Shown here: positions 1 through 5,572 of the stretch, piece by piece
Numbering within the stretch: position 1 is the first letter of the stretch
Layout of the letters: every line of letters starts with the position of its first letter
DNA from: Bacillota bacterium
Lineage (GTDB): Bacteria; Bacillota_E; Symbiobacteriia; JAMDAP01
Reading direction: 5' to 3'
Assembly (NCBI GenBank): GCA_023484675.1
Contig: JAMDAP010000149.1
Location: 1-5,572 of the forward strand
DNA length: 5,572 nucleotides
Notes under the pieces: generated by a model
What the model was told of the DNA's origin: nothing
Seen by the model: the letters and a program-made list of their open reading frames with translations, nothing else
The model's database searches: none
Position numbers and translations under genes: made by a program

Positions 1-1746
1 GGCACCACGCCGGCTCACATCCGTGCCCTGCGCGCCGCCGTTGACGGCGTGCGCGAGCAGGTGCCGCCCCTGGAACCTGCGCGGCCGCCGGCTTCGTCCC
101 TGGCCAGCCGCCTTCAGGCCGTGGCCTTCACCGATGGCGCCGGGCCCATCCTCATCGGCGAGCGCATCAACCCCACCTCGCGCCAGAAGTTGGCCGCAGA
201 CATCCGCGACGGCCGATTCAGCCTGGTGCGGGCGGAGGCCAGGACCCAGGCAGCGGCGGGGGCTCAGGTGCTGGATGTGAACGTCGGCGTTCCGGCCATC
301 GATGAGGCCCCCGCCATGAAGGCAGCGGTCACGGCCGTGCAGCAGGTGGTGGAGGTTCCCCTGTCGCTGGACTCGCCCGACCCCCGAGCCTTGGAGGAAG
401 GGCTCAAGGTTTATGTGGGCCGGCCCCTGATCAACTCCGTCACGGCGGAGGAGGAGCGTTTGGCCCGGGTGCTGCCGCTGGTGAAGAAGTACGGGGCGAT
501 GGTCATCGCTCTGGCTCTGGATGACGACGGCATTCCCATGACAGCCGAAGGGCGATTGAGAGCAGCGCGCAAGATTGTGGAGCGGGCCGAGGCCCTTGGC
601 ATCCCGCGCCAGCACCTGCTCATCGACTGCCTGGTGCTGACCGCCGGAGCCCAGGCGAAAGAGGCTATGGAGACGCCCCGAGCCATCCGCCTGGTCAAGG
701 AGGAACTGGGGGTTCGCACCGTGCTGGGCATCAGCAACATCTCCTTCGGCTTGCCGGCGCGGGAACTGCTGACTTCCGCCTATCTCACCATGAACCTGGC
801 CCACGGCCTGGACGCTGTCATCGCCAACCCCCGGTCGCCGCGTATCTGGGAGTCGGTGCGGGCCTCCCGCCTGTTGCTGGGGCGCGATCCGGACGCCAGC
901 GAATACCTTCGCTTCGCCCAGAACTGGTCGGCGACGGCGACGGCGACGGCGACGGCGGCCGCGACCGCGCCCGCGAAACAGCCCGCCGATCAACCCACCG
1001 CCGCGCCTGCGGCATCTGCGGCCCCTGGGCGCTCACAGCGCCCGGCCCTGCTGCAGGGCGCGGCCGCACCGGACTTTGCCCGGCTGGGCCCCTTGCAGCA
1101 GGATGAACTGGCCTGCACGGTCTTCCAGGCCGTGCTGGAAGGCGACCGCGAAGGGATCCTGTCGCTGGTGGAGCAGGCGCTGGCTCGTGGCTTCGGTCCC
1201 ATGGAGGTCCTCAACGGTATGCTCATTCCGGCCATCGAGGACGTGGGCGACAAGTTCGGTGCCGGCATCTTCTTCCTGCCGCAGCTGATGCTTTCGGCGG
1301 AGGCCATGAAACGGGCCTTCCTGCGGCTGAAGCCGGACCTGGAACGGCTCAAGTCTGGGCAGATGCAGCGGGGGCGCGTCGTTATGGCCACGGTGGAGGG
1401 AGACATCCACGATATTGGCAAGAATATTGTCGCTGTGCTCTTGGAAAACCACGGGTTCCAGGTCATCGACCTGGGCAAGAGCGTGCCTGCCGAGCGCATC
1501 CTGGAGGCGGCACGTGGGCAAGAAGCCGACCTGATCGGGCTTTCGGCCCTGATGACCACCACCATGCCCCGAATGCGGGACGTGGCCGCCAAGGCCAAGG
1601 AGCAAGGCCTGCCGGCCAGGATCATGATCGGTGGTGCCGTAACTACAGAGTCCTATGCCCGCCAGATCGGCGCCCACGGCTACGGCCGGGACGCCAGGGC
1701 GGCGGTGGAGTTGGCCAAGCGGCTGACGGAGGAAGAAACAGAGTGA
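1..1746 (+). CDS. metH: Cobalamin-dependent methionine synthase (5-methyltetrahydrofolate-homocysteine methyltransferase), 5'-truncated
   Basis: Transfers a methyl group from methyltetrahydrofolate to homocysteine through protein-bound cobalamin, in the cytoplasm. The frame is open from base 1 and begins [10 protein letters not shown], matching the end of the GGCCGTTP zinc-site motif of homocysteine methyltransferase domains. The GTG at 49 is therefore internal, and most of that domain lies upstream. Residues below count from base 1. The pterin-binding barrel follows: GERINPT at 53-59, LDVNVG at 91-96, SLDS at 122-125, [10 protein letters not shown] at 243-252. An Ala/Thr/Pro-rich linker spans about 310-360. 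The helical cap domain (about 365-450) carries [13 protein letters not shown]. The cobalamin Rossmann domain has DIHDIG at 468-473 with His470 as lower axial ligand, the SxL motif at 515-517 and GG at 544-545. The protein ends about 36 residues later, without the AdoMet-dependent reactivation domain of E. coli MetH. Thermotoga MetH has a similar short layout. A corrinoid methyltransferase of other specificity is less likely, given the homocysteine-domain remnant and the adjacent metK. Confidence 0.93.
   Translation, partial: GTTPAHIRALRAAVDGVREQVPPLEPARPPASSLASRLQAVAFTDGAGPILIGERINPTSRQKLAADIRDGRFSLVRAEARTQAAAGAQVLDVNVGVPAIDEAPAMKAAVTAVQQVVEVPLSLDSPDPRALEEGLKVYVGRPLINSVTAEEERLARVLPLVKKYGAMVIALALDDDGIPMTAEGRLRAARKIVERAEALGIPRQHLLIDCLVLTAGAQAKEAMETPRAIRLVKEELGVRTVLGISNISFGLPARELLTSAYLTMNLAHGLDAVIANPRSPRIWESVRASRLLLGRDPDASEYLRFAQNWSATATATATAAATAPAKQPADQPTAAPAASAAPGRSQRPALLQGAAAPDFARLGPLQQDELACTVFQAVLEGDREGILSLVEQALARGFGPMEVLNGMLIPAIEDVGDKFGAGIFFLPQLMLSAEAMKRAFLRLKPDLERLKSGQMQRGRVVMATVEGDIHDIGKNIVAVLLENHGFQVIDLGKSVPAERILEAARGQEADLIGLSALMTTTMPRMRDVAAKAKEQGLPARIMIGGAVTTESYARQIGAHGYGRDARAAVELAKRLTEEETE
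931..954 (+). repeat. Hexanucleotide microsatellite (GCGACG)x4 inside metH
   Basis: Four perfect tandem copies of GCGACG lie in frame and encode alternating Ala-Thr. They sit at the start of the Ala/Thr/Pro-rich linker between the pterin-binding and cobalamin cap domains. The repetitive look continues imperfectly to about 975 (GCGGCC GCGACC GCG). Because the unit is two codons, gain or loss of copies would change linker length without shifting the frame. Confidence 0.9.
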
Positions 1747-1754
1747 TTGGGGCC

Positions 1755-1761
1755 AAGGAGG
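1755..1761 (+). promoter_or_regulatory. Shine-Dalgarno AAGGAGG that sets the metK start
   Basis: AAGGAGG lies 8 bases before the ATG at 1770. It decides between this ATG and an in-frame GTG at 1743 that overlaps the metH stop codon. The residues added by the GTG (MIGAKEART) are not part of the conserved MetK N-terminus, which begins [19 protein letters not shown]. Confidence 0.85.
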
Positions 1762-1769
1762 CGCGAACC

Positions 1770-3007
<1,238 letters not shown>

Positions 3008-3008
<1 letters not shown>

Positions 3009-3019
3009 AACCCGGGTTC
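3008..3019. repeat. 12-base perfect palindrome at the metK stop
   Basis: GAACCCGGGTTC is a perfect dyad with no spacer. It begins at the last base of the metK TAG stop and lies 13 bases before the terminator stem. With no loop it would not form a useful RNA hairpin. It could be a protein-binding dyad or chance in GC-rich DNA; nothing visible separates the two. Confidence 0.5.
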
Positions 3020-3032
3020 GAGAGCCGCTCGT

Positions 3033-3066
3033 GCCCTCGCGGGCTTGGCCCGCGGGGGCTTCCTTA
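3033..3066 (+). terminator. Rho-independent terminator after metK
   Basis: The arm 3033-3044 (GCCCTCGCGGGC) pairs with 3048-3059 (GCCCGCGGGGGC) over a TTG loop, giving 12 pairs with a single T-G wobble. The tail TTCCTTAT follows. The T run is interrupted, but the stem is very strong and correctly placed 24 bases after the metK stop. It should end the metH-metK transcript and insulate the following gene. Confidence 0.82.
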
Positions 3067-3067
3067 T

Positions 3068-3091
3068 GCCCGGTTTCGCTTTTCGCCGGGC
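3068..3091. repeat. Second, weaker inverted repeat after the terminator
   Basis: GCCCGG (3068-3073) and CCGGGC (3086-3091) are inverted repeats around a 12-base pyrimidine-rich loop. No T tract follows, so it is not a convincing terminator by itself. It may be a backup hairpin or simply part of the spacer. The stretch 3060-3123 otherwise holds no gene; TAGGAT at 3097-3102 could serve as a -10 element, but no good -35 partner is visible. Confidence 0.4.
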
Positions 3092-3123
3092 CGGAATAGG
3101 ATGGGCAGCAGGTGTGGCGCGAG

Positions 3124-3130
3124 AGGAAGG
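3124..3130 (+). promoter_or_regulatory. Likely ribosome binding site for the glycosyltransferase-like gene
   Basis: AGGAAGG lies 9 bases before ATG 3140 but only 3 bases before ATG 3134. This favours the later ATG and a start directly at the hydrophobic segment. An overlapping GAGAGG (3121-3126) would suit ATG 3134 instead, so the two starts, two codons apart, cannot be fully resolved. The first in-frame ATG at 3101 has no good Shine-Dalgarno. Confidence 0.55.
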
Positions 3131-3139
3131 GGCATGGGC

Positions 3140-3640
3140 ATGAACCTGCTGCTGCAGGGCCTGGTGGCATTCTTGGCCACATACGGCCTGCTGGTCCTCG
3201 TCGCCGGCCTCAGCCAGAGCCTTCGCGCCTGGCGCCGTGGCAGCCGGCCGCCCTTTGTCAGCGTGGTGCTGCTGGCAAGGGACCTGGAGGCAGGGATCGA
3301 GGGATTGATTCTCGACGTCTTGTCGATGGACTATCTGTCGGACCGAGGCGCACCCAACTTCGAGCTGATCGTCGTCGACGACCGCTCCACCGACAGCACG
3401 CCGGCCATCTTGGAGCGGTTGGCCCAGCGTCATGCCGCCTTGCGGGTGGCCCGCCTGGCCGAGGCGGGACGGCCTGGGCAGCCGGCGGTGGAGGTCGGGC
3501 TGTTCCTGGCGACGAGCCCCGCTGTCCTTGTTTTCGACGTTCACTCCGCGGCACAGCTCCCCCAGGTCGTGGAGGCGCTGGACTACCTGCTCGGAAAGCA
3601 CGGCCAAAACCACGTTCAGCCGCGGCCGGCCTCCCTTTGA
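3140..3640 (+). CDS. Membrane-anchored short family 2 glycosyltransferase-like protein
   Basis: Product of 166 residues with no assured function. Residues 3-24 form one hydrophobic segment (LLLQGLVAFLATYGLLVLVAG side), followed by basic residues (RAWRRGSR). This suggests an N-terminal anchor with the remainder in the cytoplasm. From residue 39 (FVSVVLLARD) the sequence follows the GT-A fold of family 2 glycosyltransferases, including FELIVVDDRSTDSTPAIL at 74-91, where VVDDxSTD is the usual nucleotide-binding strand. The segment 110-136 aligns by eye with the GKxxALNxG...DAD stretch, but the DxD metal motif reads DVH (133-135). The chain stops about 30 residues later, so the acceptor and catalytic-base half of a normal 230-300 residue enzyme is missing. 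Third-position G/C preference is strong, and there is no sign of a frameshift continuation. It may be a nucleotide-sugar-binding pseudoenzyme or a partner subunit. It stands alone between a terminator and the HD-GYP gene leader. Confidence 0.75.
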   Translation: MNLLLQGLVAFLATYGLLVLVAGLSQSLRAWRRGSRPPFVSVVLLARDLEAGIEGLILDVLSMDYLSDRGAPNFELIVVDDRSTDSTPAILERLAQRHAALRVARLAEAGRPGQPAVEVGLFLATSPAVLVFDVHSAAQLPQVVEALDYLLGKHGQNHVQPRPASL

Positions 3641-3668
3641 CAAAATTCCGCAGGGGGGCAGGAGGTTC

Positions 3669-3682
3669 CGGCAGGGCTGCCG
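3669..3682. repeat. Inverted repeat CGGCAG-GG-CTGCCG
   Basis: Perfect 6-base arms surround a 2-base spacer in the leader of the HD-GYP gene. As RNA it could form a small hairpin if the innermost pair opens; as DNA it has the size of a compact operator. It lies about 50 bases before the start codon. Confidence 0.5.
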
Positions 3683-3696
3683 AATAGTGCCAGCCG

Positions 3697-3715
3697 TAGG
3701 ACTTTATAGGACTTT
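3697..3715 (+). repeat. Tandem direct repeat TAGGACTTT x2
   Basis: TAGGACTTT occurs at 3697-3705 and again at 3707-3715, separated by one A. The 10-base period is about one helical turn. It lies directly before the Shine-Dalgarno of the HD-GYP gene. A regulator binding on one face of the helix, or a translational control site overlapping the ribosome landing area, are possible readings; chance duplication is another. Confidence 0.7.
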
Positions 3716-3719
3716 TGGT

Positions 3720-3727
3720 GGAGGTGA
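3720..3727 (+). promoter_or_regulatory. Shine-Dalgarno GGAGGTGA of the HD-GYP gene
   Basis: GGAGGTGA is an almost ideal anti-16S match and ends 6 bases before ATG 3734. It fixes that ATG as the start. It abuts the TAGGACTTT direct repeat. Confidence 0.9.
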
Positions 3728-3733
3728 AGCGGC

Positions 3734-4900
3734 ATGCAGCGGCTTCCCGTGGCCCGTCTCCGGTCCGGGATGATTGTGGCCAGGCCCATCATCGGCGCCA
3801 GCGGCCAAATGCTGCTCTCCACCGGCACCATCCTCAGCGAGATGTACATCCACCGCCTCAGAGAGAAGGGGATTCCCTCCATCTACGTCAAGGAGGATGT
3901 TCCTGAGCTGGCGGTGGAGGTCGCCGACGTCATCTCCGATGAGTCCCGCTTCAAAGCCACGTTCGCGGTCCGCGACCTGATGAAGGACGTGCGCACCGAA
4001 CTGGCTGTGGCCAGGCGTGGCTTCGTCACGTTGAACGACGCCCGGGTGCGCAAGTCCGTTAACTCCCTGGTGGACGAGCTCCTCACGAACCGCGACATCG
4101 CCGTCAACCTGGCGGATATCCGCAGCCTCGACACCTATACCTTCGGCCACTCCGTTCAGGTGGGCGTCCTGTCCATTCTCACCGGCGTCACCATGGGCTA
4201 TGACAACCTCCGGCTGCGGGATCTGGGCATCGGCGCCATTTTGCATGACATCGGCATCACGCGGGTCAAGGAGGAAATCGCCACCAAGGCCGGTCCTCTG
4301 ACCCCGGAGGAGATGCACGAGATGCAGAAGCACTGCGAATATGGCTTTGACATCTTGCGCTACCAACCGAATATCAGCATCCTCTCGGCCCACGTGGCCT
4401 ACCAGCACCATGAGAAGCACAACGGCGAGGGCTACCCGCGCCGCCTGAAGGGCGACGACATCCACGAGTACGCGCGCATCGTGGCCATCGCCGAACAGTA
4501 CGATTCGCTGATTTCGGACCGGCCCTGGCGCCCTGCCCACCTGCCCCACGAAGCGGTGGAGATCATTGCCGGCGGCGGCAACTACTACTTCGACTACCGG
4601 GTGGTCAAGCCTTTTCTGGAGAACATCGCCGTCTATCCCGTGGGGACCATGGTGGAACTCAACGACGGCACCCGCGGCGTTGTGACTCGGGTGCAGAAGG
4701 GGATGACCCTCCGGCCCGCCATCCGGCTCGTGCGCTATGAGGATGGCACCCCGATCCGGCCGCCCCGTGAGATCAACCTCATGGACCACCCGACCCTGCT
4801 TGTATCGCGGGTGCTGACCGACCCCGCCGACGTCCTGCCGCCCAGACGCGCCACCCGCAGCGCCGCGGCGGGAGGGGCCGCCGCCCGCGGGCCGGCCTAG
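3734..4900 (+). CDS. HD-GYP domain protein, putative cyclic-di-GMP phosphodiesterase with altered motifs
   Basis: The 388-residue product has no signal peptide or membrane segment. HD-GYP proteins usually hydrolyse cyclic di-GMP and affect motility, biofilm or development. The N-terminal part (about 1-55, LPVARLRSGMIVARPI to GIPSIYV) is a small domain common in front of Firmicutes HD-GYP modules. The HD-GYP core covers about 130-300: His139 (GHS), His171-Asp172 (HDIG), His200, HHE at 225-227, GYP at 233-235, YDSLISDRPWRP at 256-267 and FDYRVVKPF at 286-294. Two deviations stand out. HDIGK reads HDIGI, so the lysine that normally contacts substrate is Ile175. The conserved Asp of the AD..DAL motif, a metal ligand in the HD superfamily, is Glu254 (AEQYDSL). 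Activity may therefore be altered or lost. Residues about 300-360 form a further conserved-looking region, and the last 18 are an Ala/Gly/Arg tail. The stop codon touches the comF start. Confidence 0.93.
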   Translation: MQRLPVARLRSGMIVARPIIGASGQMLLSTGTILSEMYIHRLREKGIPSIYVKEDVPELAVEVADVISDESRFKATFAVRDLMKDVRTELAVARRGFVTLNDARVRKSVNSLVDELLTNRDIAVNLADIRSLDTYTFGHSVQVGVLSILTGVTMGYDNLRLRDLGIGAILHDIGITRVKEEIATKAGPLTPEEMHEMQKHCEYGFDILRYQPNISILSAHVAYQHHEKHNGEGYPRRLKGDDIHEYARIVAIAEQYDSLISDRPWRPAHLPHEAVEIIAGGGNYYFDYRVVKPFLENIAVYPVGTMVELNDGTRGVVTRVQKGMTLRPAIRLVRYEDGTPIRPPREINLMDHPTLLVSRVLTDPADVLPPRRATRSAAAGGAAARGPA

Positions 4901-5572
4901 ATGGGTTGGCTCGCCGAACTCCGGACCGGGCTTCTGTCCCTCCTCTGGCCTGAGGCGCACCGGTGCTCCTGGTGCGGAGGGCTCTTGGGCCAAGAAAGCG
5001 GAGATGGCGACGGTGGCCCGAACAGGGCCACGGCGGCGATGCCCCCGACCCTCTCCCAGCTTTGTCCCTCCTGCCGGCAGGCCATCGAGCGAGGACCAGT
5101 GCGCGGCCCGGACAGATGGCCGGTGGCCGCGGTGGTGGCGGTGGCCCCTTACGGAGAGGGCCTCGCAGCCGCTATTCAGGCTCTTAAGTACAGGCGCCGG
5201 CGGAGCCTGGCGGCATCCCTGGGCGAGGCCCTGGCCGCCGCGGCCCATGCGGCCCTGCCCCAGGGTGGGCTGCTGGTGCCGGTACCCCTTCACCCATCCC
5301 GATTTCGCGAGCGCGGCTTCAACCAGTCGGAGCTGCTGGGGCGTGAGGTGGCGCGCTGGCTGGGCTGGCCCCTGGAAGGCCGCCGCCTGCGGCGCACACG
5401 CCCCACCCGCAGCCAGGCCAAGCTGGGGCGGTTGGAGCGAGAAGCCAACCTCCGCGGCGCTTTCAGCACCGAACCGGGGTGGGCAGCTCCGGAGCACGTC
5501 ATCCTGGTGGACGACGTTTACACCACGGGCGCCACCACCTCTGCCTGCGCCGCCGCCCTGGCGGCGGCGGGC
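4901..5572 (+). CDS. comF: ComF-family phosphoribosyltransferase-like protein, 3'-truncated by the window
   Basis: ComF (ComFC) proteins are needed for natural DNA uptake in several bacteria, probably on the cytoplasmic side with the ComFA helicase; they carry a phosphoribosyltransferase fold of uncertain substrate. The ATG follows the HD-GYP stop TAG without a gap, and the frame stays open to the last base: 224 residues, no stop. A four-cysteine zinc-finger-like module comes first (C22-x2-C25 and C55-x2-C58), with a Gly/Asp-rich loop of 29 residues between the pairs that looks longer than usual. Next come YGEGLAAAIQALKYRRRR (84-101), VPVPLHPSRFRERGFNQS (126-143), and RTRPTRSQAKLGRLER (165-180). 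The PRPP loop VILVDDVYTTGATT (200-213) is complete. Probably only 10-20 residues are missing. There is no well-spaced Shine-Dalgarno; GGAGGGG at 4871-4877 is 23 bases away, so translation is likely coupled to the upstream gene. Confidence 0.92.
   Translation, partial: MGWLAELRTGLLSLLWPEAHRCSWCGGLLGQESGDGDGGPNRATAAMPPTLSQLCPSCRQAIERGPVRGPDRWPVAAVVAVAPYGEGLAAAIQALKYRRRRSLAASLGEALAAAAHAALPQGGLLVPVPLHPSRFRERGFNQSELLGREVARWLGWPLEGRRLRRTRPTRSQAKLGRLEREANLRGAFSTEPGWAAPEHVILVDDVYTTGATTSACAAALAAAG

Larger units (their letters stand above)
3641..3733 (+). promoter_or_regulatory. Leader/promoter region of the HD-GYP-comF unit
   Basis: This 93-base non-coding gap is the least GC-rich part of its surroundings and probably carries a promoter. 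TTGACA (3637-3642), a perfect -35 hexamer, overlaps the preceding stop codon, but no -10 hexamer lies 16-18 bases downstream. TATAGG (3705-3710) resembles a -10 element but lacks a -35 at the right distance. GCAGG occurs three times (3650, 3658, 3671) and GCCGAATA follows at 3679. Which element drives transcription cannot be settled by reading. Confidence 0.45.

Noticed and set aside
931..975. CRISPR or mobile-element repeat
   Set aside because: The tandem units are 6 bases with no spacers and are fully explained as an in-frame Ala-Thr microsatellite.
990..1677. Overlapping minus-strand open frames opposite metH
   Set aside because: They are Arg/Ser/Pro-rich or His/Gln-rich shadows of the cap and cobalamin domains, with no ribosome binding site or recognisable domain.
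1743..1769. GTG start for metK overlapping the metH stop
   Set aside because: It would add nine non-conserved residues, and the ideal AAGGAGG is placed for ATG 1770.
1747..1769. SAM riboswitch in front of metK
   Set aside because: The gap is only 23 bases, far too short for any SAM aptamer. Any such element would lie upstream of metH, outside the window.
3101..3139. Earlier ATG (3101) for the glycosyltransferase-like gene
   Set aside because: It lacks a ribosome binding site and would translate through the AGGAAGG site that suits ATG 3134/3140. It would also put a basic stretch before the hydrophobic anchor.
3637..3665. Standard sigma-A promoter built on the perfect TTGACA
   Set aside because: At 16-18 bases downstream the sequence is GC-rich (around GCAGGAGG) with no -10-like hexamer. 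It is noted only as part of the leader.
3679..3686. Motility-type (sigma-28) -10 element, from GCCGAATA resembling GCCGATAA
   Set aside because: No TAAA-like -35 is present about 15 bases upstream, and the resemblance requires an inserted A.
3704..5497. Long open frame on the minus strand (597 codons) opposite the HD-GYP and comF genes
   Set aside because: Its product is low-complexity and resembles no family, and it lies antisense to two genes with clear motifs. Long antisense frames are expected in GC-rich DNA with strong third-position bias.

Overview
This is a GC-rich window, roughly two thirds G+C by eye, with strong G/C preference at third codon positions. All supported genes lie on the + strand. 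The gene set is: a methionine synthase without an activation domain, metK, a small membrane-anchored glycosyltransferase-like protein, an HD-GYP protein and a ComF-family phosphoribosyltransferase. With strong AGGAGG-type ribosome binding sites, this suggests a high-GC member of the Firmicutes, such as a thermophilic clostridial or Symbiobacterium/Thermaerobacter-like lineage. That placement is inference from gene style, not from a marker gene.

Layout. Bases 1-1746 hold the 3' part of a cobalamin-dependent methionine synthase (metH). The frame is open from base 1 and begins at the end of the homocysteine-binding domain, so the true start lies upstream of the window. After 23 bases and a textbook Shine-Dalgarno comes metK (1770-3008), S-adenosylmethionine synthetase. 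The two genes perform consecutive steps (homocysteine to methionine to SAM) and almost certainly share a transcript. A strong intrinsic terminator (hairpin 3033-3059 plus a T-rich tail) closes this unit.

A second group follows. First is a 166-residue protein with one N-terminal membrane segment and only the nucleotide-sugar-binding half of a family 2 glycosyltransferase, with the usual DxD motif altered (3140-3640). A 93-base gap, locally richer in A/T, contains a dyad and a 9-base direct repeat and leads into an HD-GYP-domain protein (3734-4900). Its active-site motifs are recognisable but altered at two normally conserved places. A ComF-family gene starts on the base after the HD-GYP stop codon (4901) and runs off the window end. 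It has a four-cysteine zinc-finger-like N-terminus and a complete PRPP-binding loop.

Functionally, the left half is methyl-cycle metabolism. The right half is a candidate signalling/DNA-uptake pair (c-di-GMP-type HD-GYP with ComF) next to an uncharacterised membrane glycosyltransferase-like protein. No tRNA, rRNA, CRISPR array, insertion sequence or recognisable riboswitch was found. I see no clear new multi-gene system. The most notable points are the truncated glycosyltransferase-like protein, the altered HD-GYP catalytic motifs and the directly abutting HD-GYP/comF pair.
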